Positions 35,457-45,108 of a stretch of DNA of 64,000 bases are shown here, one piece after another (position 1 is the first letter of the stretch; each line of letters starts with the position of its first letter). A program made the position numbers and the translations under genes. The DNA comes from UBA11865 sp963749825 (GTDB taxonomy: Bacteria; Chloroflexota; Anaerolineae; Promineifilales; Promineifilaceae): the NCBI GenBank assembly GCA_963749825.1, contig CAVVOI010000009.1, positions 558,001 to 622,000 on the forward strand. The letters are read 5' to 3'. A model generated the notes under the pieces. The model saw only the letters and a list, made by a program, of their open reading frames with translations, made no database searches and was not told the DNA's origin.

Positions 35457-35492
35457 GCGGGATCGATAACTATCGATCCCGCTTCACTTTTT
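35457..35492 (+). terminator. Rho-independent terminator
   Basis: Eleven-pair stem GCGGGATCGAT/ATCGATCCCGC with loop AACT, then TTCACTTTTT, 75 bases after the secreted-protein stop. Confidence 0.9.
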
Positions 35493-35648
35493 ATGAGTCG
35501 ATAGCGGGTTCACTATTAATCTTTTGACTTTCTTATTCGGGAATGTAAGGAAGGGCACAGCTAGGGCGTGTTAGATTCCTTACTATAGTCATTGCAAGCA
35601 ACCAATACCCTTCTCCTCCCTCCTTCTTACGGCACAACAAGAAGCGAT

Positions 35649-35677
35649 AAGGCCCCCGCCCGGGGGCCTTGTTGTTC
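35649..35677. terminator. Hairpin terminator between convergent genes
   Basis: Perfect stem AAGGCCCCC/GGGGGCCTT with a four-base loop, followed by GTTGTTC on the plus strand. Likely serves the minus-strand thioesterase or both directions. Confidence 0.7.
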
Positions 35678-35748
35678 ATATTGAGTGAAAACGCCAACCA
35701 TTATTAGTCCGTCTGCCAGCCAGCGTCTTTTTTACAATTGACAAACGG

Positions 35749-36252
35749 TTATGGTTTGCTTTCAATCGTTGCCACTTCTTCCTCGGAAAGAATTGCGAAA
35801 GTTGCCGTAACGCTGGCCACTTGAATTTCAGCCTGGCTGACCCGGCATTGGGTCGTAATGGTCCGTGTACCGAAGTGAATCACTTCCGCTTCAGCAATGA
35901 TTTGCCCAAATCTAACCGGTCCATGATACCGGATTTGCATATCTTGGGTCACAACACGAGGGCTGCCAAGGGCTGACAAAGCCGCTCCACCGCAAGCCGA
36001 ATCGGCCAGAGAGAAGGTCACGCCACCATGGGCAATGCCGTGGGGATTTAACAGATGTTCTTTCACGTTCAAGGATACTTTGCAGCGGCCGTCGACGATT
36101 TCTAAAAATTCTAGACCCAGCACCTGAGCAAATGGTCCGGCATGAGAGGGGTTGTCGTGAATAGACCGCAGCGCCGCCAGGGCAACGGTGCCCTGTTTAA
36201 AAGTCAAAGAATCGACAATAACATGTGACTGGGCAATGATATCTTCAATCAA
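35749..36252 (-). CDS. PaaI-type hotdog thioesterase
   Basis: 167 residues from a TTG start placed by AGGA five bases upstream. The hotdog-fold motif HGGVTFSLADSACGGAA follows LNPHGIA, with Asp and His/Asn positions of PaaI/YbgC-like acyl-CoA thioesterases. The later strand MQIRYHGPVRFGQIIAEAEV fits the same fold. It would hydrolyse an aromatic or short acyl-CoA in the cytoplasm. The N-terminal 30 residues are an extra helix. No CoA-pathway partners adjoin it. Confidence 0.88.
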   Translation of the reverse strand: MIEDIIAQSHVIVDSLTFKQGTVALAALRSIHDNPSHAGPFAQVLGLEFLEIVDGRCKVSLNVKEHLLNPHGIAHGGVTFSLADSACGGAALSALGSPRVVTQDMQIRYHGPVRFGQIIAEAEVIHFGTRTITTQCRVSQAEIQVASVTATFAILSEEEVATIESKP

Positions 36253-36559
36253 TGTGTCCTGCCTTTCAAATTCGCTTGTTACTTCAACAGAATAATTCCG
36301 CTTCTACTCATCGTCGGGAAAAATCAGGAACTTTTCTCCACTGAAGGATGGGTATTGATTCTGAGTATACATAGAAAACGACAATAATGTGAATCGCAGA
36401 ATTAAAGAAAATTGAGCAAATAACGCGAGTTGATAAATGGGTCATTTTATGACCGTTGGACCACTTTACGTAAAGCACTTCCCATGCTATATTATTAGAT
36501 GAAAGTTTCTGCGAAAATGCCTGAAAGGGGCCGCTCAGAACCAGATCGGAGGTGTAAAA
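36253..36559. other. Divergent intergenic region
   Basis: About 300 AT-rich bases between the thioesterase and the LysM lipoprotein, which diverge from it. It must hold both promoters. No clear boxes were identified. Confidence 0.4.
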
Positions 36560-37456
36560 ATGGCTTCGTACCGTCGCTCATTTAGTTTCCTGGCACTAAT
36601 CATCATTTTGCTTCTGATTGTGACCGCCTGTGTGCGCCCATTCGGCCAGAGCGACGAAGAGGCTGCACAAGCAACCGCGGAGGCGGAAGTCACTGCCCAG
36701 GCTGAGATAGAGGACCAACAGGCAGAGCCTGCAGATGAGGATGCTGGCTCCACAGAAGCCGATGAAGCGGTTAAGGAGCAGGATGAAGAAGCCGCGACCG
36801 CTGATGAAGATCAAGTAGAAGCCGATGAGGCTAGTTCTGAATCAGGTGAAGACCAAGAAGAAGCTGAGGAACAAACAGACGAGAACGCTGCCGGGTCAGA
36901 GGACAGCAGTTCAGAGACTGTGGACGAAAATGCGGCCGAAGACATTGATGCTGACTCTAGCGAAGAAGCAGCCGGCGAAGAATTGAGTGATGAAGATGCA
37001 GCGACCGATCAGGACTCATCGATGGACGCAGATTCCGACGTAGCAGAAACTGCTCCAGAGACTGCTCCGGAGAGCGATGCTGGGGAAACAACCGCAACTA
37101 CCCCTGTGCCTCTGCCGGCCGTTCATGTCGTATCAAAAGGGGAAAATCTTTTCCGCATCGGTCTCAGGTATGGGCTATCTTGGGTACCATTAGCGCGTTA
37201 CAATAACATTCCAAATCCGGACCTTATTTATGTAGGTCAAAATATTCATATTCCAGGAGGACAGGCACCTCCCGCTCAATCAAAGCCAGAATCTTCATCG
37301 TACACCAACTATGTGGTAAAGCACGGGGATACGCTGTTTAGAATAAGCCGAGCCTTTGGCGTCAGTCTGGAAGAGATTGTGGAAGCGAATGGCATTGTAA
37401 ATCCCAGCCGCATCTATGCGGGACAGGTGCTAAAGATTCCCACCGGCACACTATAG
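36560..37456 (+). CDS. LysM-domain lipoprotein with long acidic linker
   Basis: 298 residues, ATG with SD GGAGGTG. Signal peptide ends in lipobox VTAC. Residues about 35-185 are almost only Glu, Asp, Ala, Ser and Thr, a disordered acidic spacer. Two LysM domains follow: HVVSKGENLFRIGLRYGLSW...IHIPGG, and YVVKHGDTLFRISRAFGVSL...VLKIPTG, which bind peptidoglycan or other GlcNAc polymers. The gene ends 11 bases before threonine synthase, so the two are probably one transcript, though they are not functionally linked. Confidence 0.9.
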   Translation: MASYRRSFSFLALIIILLLIVTACVRPFGQSDEEAAQATAEAEVTAQAEIEDQQAEPADEDAGSTEADEAVKEQDEEAATADEDQVEADEASSESGEDQEEAEEQTDENAAGSEDSSSETVDENAAEDIDADSSEEAAGEELSDEDAATDQDSSMDADSDVAETAPETAPESDAGETTATTPVPLPAVHVVSKGENLFRIGLRYGLSWVPLARYNNIPNPDLIYVGQNIHIPGGQAPPAQSKPESSSYTNYVVKHGDTLFRISRAFGVSLEEIVEANGIVNPSRIYAGQVLKIPTGTL

Positions 37457-37467
37457 ACATTCTACCC

Positions 37468-38526
37468 ATGGTTTGGTCTGGCGTTCTAAATAAATATGGG
37501 AGCTATTTGCCGCTGGCGTCTGCAGCGCGGATTATCACGCTTAACGAGGGCAATACGCCTCTGGTTGAATCTAACCGGTTGGCGGAATTCGTCGCCCCGG
37601 GCGCCGGGCTAAAACTCTACTTCAAATTTGAAGGCCTGAACCCAACCGGATCATTCAAGGATAGGGGCATGACGGCCGCCATCACCCAGGCCGTTTATGA
37701 ACAGGCTCAAACCGTTATTTGCGCCAGTACCGGCAATACGGCCGCAAGCGCGGCTGCCTATGCTGCAAGAGCCGGTCTTCGCTGCCTGGTCCTGGTGCCG
37801 GAAGGTAAAATCGCCTTGGGCAAACTCGCCGCATCCCTGGCATACGGGGCGGAAGTCATTTCCATCGACGGCTCTTTTGACGATGGTCTTGATATGGTTC
37901 GCGAGATCGTCAAACGTAAACCAATCGCTCTAGTCAATTCGGTGAATCCATGGCGACTTGAAGGGCAAAAGACAGGCGCCTTTGAAATATGTGACCAACT
38001 AGGCGGACTGGCGCCTGATTGGCATTGCTTACCTGTTGGCAATGCCGGCAATATCACGGCTTATTGGATGGGATACCAACAATACGACCAGGGATTACCG
38101 CGTTTGTTGGGCGCTCAAGCCAGCGGAGCAGCTCCTATCGTTAGCGGTCAGGTGGTAGCCAATCCAGAGACTGTTGCCACGGCTATACGAATAGGCAATC
38201 CGGCGCGCTGGCGTGAAGCTGTTCAGGCTCTTGACGATTCCGGGGGAACCATTACGGCCGTCTCCGATGAGGAAATCCTAAATGCCTGGCGTTTATTAGC
38301 CAGGAAGGAAGGATTGTTCGTCGAACCGGCTTCGGCTTCGGGGTTAGCGGCGCTGATGAAGTTGATAAACAGTGGAGAAGTAGATCCCACCGGCAAACGA
38401 ATCGTCATCGTCTTAACCGGGCATGGCTTGAAGGATCCTGGAATAGCTGTGCGTGAGGCGGCCGAACCACTCAAAATGCCGGCCGATATTAACGCTCTTG
38501 ACGATTACCTGGGCCAAACTGCCTAA
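37468..38526 (+). CDS. thrC: Threonine synthase
   Basis: 352 residues. A fold-type II PLP enzyme that converts O-phosphohomoserine to threonine. The PLP lysine lies in GSFKDRGMTAA (about residue 60). The phosphate-binding CASTGNTAASAAAYAARAGL, LPVGNAGNITAYWMGY and FVEPASASGLAAL are all present, and the opening NEGNTPLVESNRL is typical. Length fits the short bacterial class. The first ATG lacks a clear SD; coupling to the upstream LysM gene is likely. Aspartokinase of the same pathway is at 59651. Confidence 0.95.
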   Translation: MVWSGVLNKYGSYLPLASAARIITLNEGNTPLVESNRLAEFVAPGAGLKLYFKFEGLNPTGSFKDRGMTAAITQAVYEQAQTVICASTGNTAASAAAYAARAGLRCLVLVPEGKIALGKLAASLAYGAEVISIDGSFDDGLDMVREIVKRKPIALVNSVNPWRLEGQKTGAFEICDQLGGLAPDWHCLPVGNAGNITAYWMGYQQYDQGLPRLLGAQASGAAPIVSGQVVANPETVATAIRIGNPARWREAVQALDDSGGTITAVSDEEILNAWRLLARKEGLFVEPASASGLAALMKLINSGEVDPTGKRIVIVLTGHGLKDPGIAVREAAEPLKMPADINALDDYLGQTA

Positions 38527-38680
38527 ATAGTTTGATCACCAAGCTCGTAAACCTGCCTGGACCGTTTCTCAGACCCGAAGGGCTGCTCTCCTGACCGAAT
38601 CACTCAAGCGGCGACCGGACATAGCTACTTCAAATATTTAGCGAAAAACCACTGAAGAGGCCCCACCTTGACAGCGGACA

Positions 38681-39502
38681 TTACTCGGAGATAACTAACA
38701 ATTCCTCTAGCAACCAGCCACTGGCGCCATCCAACGTGCTAACTTCTTGCCACAATTGGCCGCCCTGATTCGCGTGTCCTGGAAGAATCAGCACGATTTC
38801 CTCATCACTGACGAGCACAAAATTTTGCCCGCCTGGTGATCGCTTGATCCATATCCTGCTTCCGCCGGTATCCACCACGGCCGTAGGCCCTGAAATTGGG
38901 GTCGGCGTCAAGGTGGGAGTTGGCGTTTCCGTCGGCAGCGGGGTGGAGGTTGGCGTTGCGGTATTGGCTCGGGTCGGTGTCGAAGTCGGTCCGGCAGGCG
39001 TCGCGGATGGTGTTGTGACCGGTGCTGTCAAGGTTGGTGAAATGGGTACGCCTACATCGGTGATTTCTAGCTCAGTATCCTCGGCCTTGGTTGGCGGGCC
39101 GTCAAAGGCGCCTGTTTCCGGCGTACCAGGCGTTATCGTGGGAGTGGGAGGTAGTTGTTGGGCTATCGTCGTTACACTGCTCCCTGCATCTGTTTCACTA
39201 CCAGCGCCTGGTTCGATGCCAGCGCCTGGTGCTTCAACGAGCGAATTATCTCCCTCGGGGGCCTCTGTCTGTAAGGAACCAATAGGCACGCCGGCAAGAA
39301 AGAAGCCCATAGCCAATAGCAACAGAGCCAAGGCATAAGAAGTGAATGCCCTCACTCGCAGATCGAGGCGCGCTCGACTCAGGCCTGATCGCTTTAGCAG
39401 TTGTGGCGATTGACCGAGTAGGGCTAACAACAGGGCTAACAACGCGCCAACGGCCGATAAGCCCATGCCCCATAAAGTCCAATCCGGAAAACCCATCGAC
39501 AT
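38681..39502 (-). CDS. Membrane protein with Thr/Pro linker and SH3-like tail
   Basis: 273 residues. Two N-terminal membrane helices (WTLWGMGLSAVGALLALLLA and YALALLLLAMGFFLAGVPIG), a long disordered region of PTPTxTP repeats (about 95-200), then a compact C-terminal domain of about 65 residues ending LWQEVSTLDGASGWLLEELL. That pattern is an SH3b-like bacterial wall domain (W...V.t.dG..GWv...yL). It may bind wall material. No close family is recognised. It is convergent with threonine synthase. Confidence 0.7.
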   Translation of the reverse strand: MSMGFPDWTLWGMGLSAVGALLALLLALLGQSPQLLKRSGLSRARLDLRVRAFTSYALALLLLAMGFFLAGVPIGSLQTEAPEGDNSLVEAPGAGIEPGAGSETDAGSSVTTIAQQLPPTPTITPGTPETGAFDGPPTKAEDTELEITDVGVPISPTLTAPVTTPSATPAGPTSTPTRANTATPTSTPLPTETPTPTLTPTPISGPTAVVDTGGSRIWIKRSPGGQNFVLVSDEEIVLILPGHANQGGQLWQEVSTLDGASGWLLEELLVISE

Positions 39503-39820
39503 GATTATTTACCAGTGTACTAGAGTACAATCAAAGAAGGCAACTTTCTTCATTGTGAAGTGTCCAAACCTGCTCTGTGCCTTGAGCCAGTTATGACGGT
39601 ATAATTCAATCGTACAGGAGGTACCGTAATCGTCGATATTCCGATTAATGTAAACTTAATCGTTGATGAAACCCACACCTGATTCAATGACCCGCCTTTC
39701 CGGACTAACCACAGTTACACTAAAATATTGTCCAAAGACTATGCACGTGTTATTGGCCCGGAAAGCCGCGACTTCCATACCGGCGATACTTGCCAAACAC
39801 TAGAAAGGGAGATTTTTTTG

Positions 39821-41218
39821 ATGGCTAATGAATATGATGTTGCAGTTTTAGGAGCCGGTCCAGGAGGATATGTCGCCGCGATTCGAGCAGCGCAACTTGG
39901 TTTAAAGGTTGCCATTGTCGAGAAAGAGGCGCTGGGCGGTGTGTGTCTGAATATCGGTTGTATTCCATCCAAAGCCTTGCTGCGCAACGCCGAGATCGCC
40001 CACCTGCTCCAACATCGAGCTAAAGAATTCGGTTTTAGTTTTGATAATCTGGAATTGAATTATGAAGTCGCCTATAAACGCAGCCGGCAGGTCTCGGAGC
40101 GATTGGTTAAGGGCGTCGGATTCCTCATGCGCAAGAATAAAATTGATGTTTTGGAAGGCACAGGTTCGCTGGTGAGCGCCAATGTTATTCATGTCGCCTT
40201 GAATGATGGCAGTGAAGCAGATGTCATGGCCAAAAACATCATCATCGCTACCGGGGCCCGGCCGCGATCTGTTCCCGGACTGGATATCGATGGTAAAAAA
40301 ATCATCACCTATCACGAAGCGATCATGTCCGAAACATTGCCGGAGAAAGTCATCATCGTCGGGGGTGGCCCTATAGGGATGGAATTCGCCTATGTCTGGA
40401 ATAGTTACGGTGTGGATGTGACCATCGTCGAAATGCTGCCGCATTTACTGCCTAACGAAGACCCTGAAGTCAGTGAAGTTGTGGAAAAAGCGTATAAACG
40501 ATTGGGGATAAAATTCCATACCAATACCAAGGTCGAGGCGGTATCGACCACTGAGGAAGTCGTGCGAGTTTCCCTCGAAGGCGCCGATGATATTGAGGCA
40601 GACCAGGTGTTAGTGGCCATTGGTTTTAAATCCAATATCGAAGGCATTGGCCTTGAGTCGGCCGGGGTAAAGGTCAGCGATTTCGGCGCTATCGGCGTGG
40701 ATGAGGAAATGAGGACTAACGTGGCCAATATCTTTGCCATCGGCGACGTCGTCGCTCCTGAAGGGATCATGCTGGCTCATGTAGGATCGGCCATGGGCCT
40801 CATCGCGGCCGAGGTCATCGCCGGGCATCCGACGATTACGCTGGATTATCGCATGTTGCCGCGTTGTACCTATTGCGTACCTCAGGTCGCCAGCTTTGGA
40901 TATACCGAAGAGCAGGCCAAGGAGGCGGGTTATGAGATCAACGTCGGTCGTTTTCCTTTCCAGGCCAATGGCAAGGCTTTGGGATTGGGCGAACGAGATG
41001 GCTTCATCAAGATCATAGCCGATGCTAAGTATGGTGAAATATTAGGCGCCCATATGGTCGGGCCTGAGGTGACAGAATTATTACCCGAACTAACATTAGC
41101 TCATTTCGCAGAACTAACGGCCGAAGAGGTTGCGAGGAATGTACATGCTCATCCTACTTTGAGCGAAGCATTGATGGAGGCCGCTCACGGGGTTGAAGGA
41201 GAGGCCGTACATATTTAA
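39821..41218 (+). CDS. lpdA: Dihydrolipoyl dehydrogenase
   Basis: 465 residues. The ATG at 39821 (MANEYDVAVLGAGPGGYVAA) follows GGGAG; a longer upstream frame is not used. FAD motif GAGPGGYVAAIRAAQLG, redox disulfide GGVCLNIGCIPSK, NAD motif IVGGGPIGMEFA, second FAD motif ANIFAIGDV, and the C-terminal His-Glu catalytic pair in HAHPTLSEALMEA. This is the E3 component of pyruvate/2-oxoacid dehydrogenase or glycine-cleavage complexes. No E1 or E2 gene is adjacent. Confidence 0.96.
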   Translation: MANEYDVAVLGAGPGGYVAAIRAAQLGLKVAIVEKEALGGVCLNIGCIPSKALLRNAEIAHLLQHRAKEFGFSFDNLELNYEVAYKRSRQVSERLVKGVGFLMRKNKIDVLEGTGSLVSANVIHVALNDGSEADVMAKNIIIATGARPRSVPGLDIDGKKIITYHEAIMSETLPEKVIIVGGGPIGMEFAYVWNSYGVDVTIVEMLPHLLPNEDPEVSEVVEKAYKRLGIKFHTNTKVEAVSTTEEVVRVSLEGADDIEADQVLVAIGFKSNIEGIGLESAGVKVSDFGAIGVDEEMRTNVANIFAIGDVVAPEGIMLAHVGSAMGLIAAEVIAGHPTITLDYRMLPRCTYCVPQVASFGYTEEQAKEAGYEINVGRFPFQANGKALGLGERDGFIKIIADAKYGEILGAHMVGPEVTELLPELTLAHFAELTAEEVARNVHAHPTLSEALMEAAHGVEGEAVHI

Positions 41219-41244
41219 AAACCCCTGCGGAAAGAATAAGCTGC

Positions 41245-41277
41245 TAAAAAAAGCAATAGCCGCTTTTCGCGGCTATC
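41245..41277 (-). terminator. Terminator of tRNA-Val
   Basis: On the minus strand ATAGCCGC, loop, GCGGCTAT, then TGCTTTTTTT, starting about five bases past the tRNA 3' end. Confidence 0.85.
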
Positions 41278-41281
41278 GAGG

Positions 41282-41355
<74 letters not shown>

Positions 41356-41436
41356 GTACCAGAGGCGTCTGAACACGGGCATTATAACTAGCCATCTGTG
41401 CGTTGTCAAAGAAATTTGTCTTGAATTGGTGACTCT

Positions 41437-42694
41437 ATGGCCCGCAGAAGAAAAAGGAAAGGAAGCCAAAAACAAAAATCTACAAAAAGGGGATTGGGCG
41501 AGGCAATATTTTTTGGCCTGGCTCTGCTCTTAGGAATCACCCCCTTTTTTTTGAAGGATTTTTACGGCGTTCAATTCCGCTTTGCCGGCACCTACATCTG
41601 GCTGGCAGCCTATATATTTGGCTTTTTTGGATACCTGTTTTATCTGGTCCAGTTTATTTTGCCGGTGGCTTGGAATAATAGTTGGTATGAAGGTTTAAGG
41701 TTATCAATCCCTTTCAATTTTCCTTTGCTGTCCCAGTTCTCCTCTATTTTCCTCATGCGGAATCAGGCTCCTGCGGCAACAGAACGATCCAAAGACGAAA
41801 TATCGCCAGGATTTTTGACCCATAAGGCGGGTATGATTCCAAGCCACTTGGCCTTTGCGGTCAATAGCGGTTCTGCTTACTCGCGGGCAGTCGGTCCGGG
41901 CCTTGTGCGACTATCGCCATCAGAAACTGTCACCCGTGTCGTGGATCTTCGCCGGCATATGCGCCGCATTATCGTGGAGGCGATGTCTAGTGATGGCATC
42001 CCGATCGAGGCCACCATTACGGTTATTTTTCACGTGAAGCACGATAGCCAATTACCAGAGGATGATTTTCCTTACCCGTATGATCATGAAGCCATATTCT
42101 CGATCAATAACCTGGAGAGTATTAAATCTGACCAGGAAATAATAGCCTGGCCCGAGCGAATTGAACGTACGGCATACAATTTGCTTCGTCGACGAACTCG
42201 CCCGTTATTCGTTAGACCAGTTATTTCAAGGCAGTGAAAGTATCGTGCCGTCATTGTCTAGGGTCCGAGCCAGACTGCAACGTAGATTGTCTAAGGAATT
42301 TGACAATTACGGTGTATTTATCACAGATGTTTTGTTAAGCAAGATTGAACTGCCCGAGGATGTAGTCGATCAAAGAATCAACCTTTGGGAAGCTAATTGG
42401 CAAAGCAGCGTGGAGGTTGAAGAAGTCCGTGAATTAACTGCACCGGAAAGCGTTGTTGAGGAGGTCTCTATAGAGGCCCATGCGGCCGTCATCCAAAATA
42501 TTCTTGATGACTTTGAAGCTGTAAGGGATCAGGGCGGTGCGGAATTAGCCGATGCGATTCTGATTAGCGTGTCAGAGGCTATGAAGACGGTCGCCTCCGA
42601 TGATCAGGCGCTATCTACTCTTCCAGCGGATACATCCGTACGACTGCGACGGGTCTTCGATCCAGGTCGTCTTCTGGATGAAAAAGATGACTGA
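41437..42694 (+). pseudogene. SPFH/Band-7-like membrane protein 1, frameshifted
   Basis: Two overlapping frames form one protein of about 418 residues. Frame A (41437-42237) has a basic N-terminus, two membrane helices and the start of the SPFH-like domain (GPGLVRLSPSETVTRVVDLR). The switch lies near 42184-42191: after AYNLL one extra base moves reading to VDELARYSLDQLF. Frame B continues to 42694 with ITDVLLSKIELPEDVVDQRI and an acidic tail. The same order of motifs occurs in the intact gene downstream, so the break is a lesion or a sequencing error. Confidence refers to the family and the single-gene reading. Confidence 0.75.
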
Positions 42695-44036
42695 TACTCG
42701 GGACAATGAGGTGGTCGATACTGACCAGGCTTATAACAAAACGGTAAGCCAGATATTCATGTTGATTTTTTTCCTGGGTTATTGGTTGTATGTCTGGCAA
42801 TTTGAACGCGTCAACTATTCGACGACGCCTCCAGAATGGTGGATTGGTATAATCAATCGTTACCCACTATTCGAGATCATCTCGCGTTTCTTTCTGTCTG
42901 TATTGGAATTATTCTCGCCAAGAGTTTTGCGCCATTTTATCCCTCTTGTGACCGGCCTCTATCTGGCTCGGGTGGCTATCAGCAGGTTTCTTGAATCTTT
43001 TTATGATCTGGCCGATCAACCGGCAGCAAAATCGCTGTTAAATCGGCTGTTGGCTCGCGGCATCCCCAGCACGAGCATCGGATCACTCAATCACCAGAAT
43101 TTTAAGGAACAGTTAAAGAGTAATACCCAATTGCACGTGGGTGGACCCGGCTATCTATATATTGAATCAGGCGCTGCGGCCATTACGGAACATAACGGCC
43201 GGTTCAAACGCGTGTTGTCCTCAGGAAATCACGCCTTAGCGCGTTTCGAGTATCCGGTAGCAGTCGTTGACATTCGTCCCCAGGAACGCGATATACCCAA
43301 CATCCGTATGATGACCAGCGGTGGCATCGACCTGACGGTTGACGTCAGCGTGATATTTCAAATTGGGCGTGATGGTCGACAACCGAGCAAACAACAGCAA
43401 TTTCCCTTTGATCATGACTCAGCGCGAAAGGCTGCTTATGCGGAAACAATTATCGATGGTGGAAACGAGATAGCGTGGGATACAATCACCATGTTTGCCA
43501 CGGCCGCAGAATTAAGAAAGTTGGTTGCCGAATCCCAACTTGATGATCTCATTCATACCAGGCAAAGTGGTATTCACCCTCATCCACAATTAAAGAGGGC
43601 GATGACGCAAAGATTGAAACCCGTATTGCGGGAGATTGGCGTTGAGATACTGGAGTCTCAACTCGGCCGTTTTGAGTTACCACCCCCTGTAGTGCAGAAA
43701 AACATAAATTATTGGCAAAACCAATGGGAAAATCAGAGTGGTGAGATAGAACTGGTTATTGATGATGAACCATTAGGACAAATTGCAGATTCTCGCTCAA
43801 TCGCATTATCTGATTTAGCCCAGACGATGGCCACTACAGTAAAACCAACTGGCATCCCAAGAAACAGACCAGACCAAAAACCAATAAACGCCTACAAGGT
43901 CGTTGAGGGAATGGAACGATATATTCTAATGTATGCCGGTGACTCCCCATTAGCAAGAAACCAGCTGGACGCGGTGTCCTATCTGAAGCAACAACTCTTG
44001 ATTGAGTATGGACTTCAGCAGGGAGAAGTCAATTGA
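42678..44036 (+). CDS. SPFH/Band-7-like membrane protein 2
   Basis: 452 residues from ATG at 42678 (or 42687), overlapping the end of the previous gene. Two membrane helices (IFMLIFFLGYWLYVWQ and LELFSPRVLRHFIPLVTGLY). It then has an SPFH-like domain (VGGPGYLYIESGAAAITEHN, RFEYPVAVVDIRPQERDI, TVDVSVIFQIG) and a helical region (LKPVLREIGVEILESQLGRF) as in stomatin/flotillin relatives. Paralogous to the preceding gene in both order and motifs. Probably a membrane scaffold, and the pair may form hetero-oligomers. Confidence 0.7.
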   Translation: MKKMTDTRDNEVVDTDQAYNKTVSQIFMLIFFLGYWLYVWQFERVNYSTTPPEWWIGIINRYPLFEIISRFFLSVLELFSPRVLRHFIPLVTGLYLARVAISRFLESFYDLADQPAAKSLLNRLLARGIPSTSIGSLNHQNFKEQLKSNTQLHVGGPGYLYIESGAAAITEHNGRFKRVLSSGNHALARFEYPVAVVDIRPQERDIPNIRMMTSGGIDLTVDVSVIFQIGRDGRQPSKQQQFPFDHDSARKAAYAETIIDGGNEIAWDTITMFATAAELRKLVAESQLDDLIHTRQSGIHPHPQLKRAMTQRLKPVLREIGVEILESQLGRFELPPPVVQKNINYWQNQWENQSGEIELVIDDEPLGQIADSRSIALSDLAQTMATTVKPTGIPRNRPDQKPINAYKVVEGMERYILMYAGDSPLARNQLDAVSYLKQQLLIEYGLQQGEVN

Positions 44037-44078
44037 AGTTCAATTTGAACGTAATAGGGATCAAAAAAGGGGAGATTG

Positions 44079-45008
44079 ATGAGTAATCACATTCTTGTTA
44101 TCGGCGCCACGCTCATGGATACAAAGGGAAAACCAACGGCCGGTCTTGAGCCTGGGACCTCAAATCCGGCGATCATCAGACATGTTAGAGGAGGTACGGC
44201 GCGGAATGTCGCCGAGAACCTGGGACGATTGGGGGCGGATGTGATACTGATATCTGCTATCGGGAATGACAGAACCGGAAATCAGTTGATATCTCAAACG
44301 GCCGAGTCAGGCGTGAACGTCGATCATGTTTTGGTAGTTGACGATGCTAGTACGGGTTCTTATATCGCGATTTTGGATGAGGATGGCTCGCTTTCTGTGG
44401 CGCTTGACGACGTGAGCATCATGGCCAACATTTCACCAGGATACTTATACCGTAACAGGCGATTGTTCCGAGATGCATGCATGATAATGATTGATGGCAG
44501 TCTCGAACAACCAACCATTGATACGGTTGTTCGCCTGGCACAACAATACGAAGTTCCTTTGAGCGCCGATCCTTCTTCTACTCGACTCGCCCAAAAATTG
44601 TGCCCCATCTTAAGTGATTTGCATTTGGTCGTCCCTAATGAGGTGGAAGCAGCAGTATTATCAGGAGTGGATTTTCAGGGTTACGATCCCGATGCGAGCC
44701 TGGAAGTTGCTCTTATCCTCTCGAGGGCCGGGGTCCGCACCATCGCTATAACCTTGTCAGACTACGGATTAGTTTATTCAACATTGGACGAGACCGGCTA
44801 CATCCCTGCTCGATATAGCCAGATGGTCGACAGTACCGGAACCGGCGATGCGGTTAGTGCCGCCATTATTTTCGGCATCATTAACCAATTGCCGATGATT
44901 GAGGCGATTAGACTAGGGGCTGCGGCCACCAGTCTCACTTTGCAAACAAACGACACGGTTGTACCCGACCTGAGCCTGGACATGCTATACGACCACCTGA
45001 TTGTTTAA
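44079..45008 (+). CDS. PfkB-family sugar/nucleoside kinase
   Basis: 309 residues. ATG chosen by GGGGAG; a TTG one codon upstream is also possible. PfkB features: RHVRGGTARNVAENLGRLGA near the N-terminus, VDHVLVVDDASTGSYIAILD, VVPNEVEAAVL and the catalytic SQMVDSTGTGDAVSAAIIFG (usual DTxGAGD, here DSTGTGD). The closest type by feel is PsuK-like pseudouridine kinase, but the substrate is not certain and no psuG is adjacent. It follows the SPFH genes with the same direction and short spacing. Confidence 0.85.
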   Translation: MSNHILVIGATLMDTKGKPTAGLEPGTSNPAIIRHVRGGTARNVAENLGRLGADVILISAIGNDRTGNQLISQTAESGVNVDHVLVVDDASTGSYIAILDEDGSLSVALDDVSIMANISPGYLYRNRRLFRDACMIMIDGSLEQPTIDTVVRLAQQYEVPLSADPSSTRLAQKLCPILSDLHLVVPNEVEAAVLSGVDFQGYDPDASLEVALILSRAGVRTIAITLSDYGLVYSTLDETGYIPARYSQMVDSTGTGDAVSAAIIFGIINQLPMIEAIRLGAAATSLTLQTNDTVVPDLSLDMLYDHLIV

Positions 45009-45108
45009 GTCCATTGCCAGAGATCCTACAAAGTCTTATTCGCCAGGGTTGCCAGTTTGAAAACCGCTTACCTCAAAATGCCGCTGATGTCGAGATTACC
45101 TCATTAGC

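Larger units (their letters stand above)
35382..35748. other. Gene-free stretch with two terminators
   Basis: About 370 bases between convergent genes. It carries the terminators at 35457 and 35649 and nothing else recognisable. Confidence 0.5.

Noticed and set aside
38880..39140. Repetitive GT-rich plus-strand region
   Set aside because: It is the antisense of the Thr/Pro linker in the SH3-like membrane protein.
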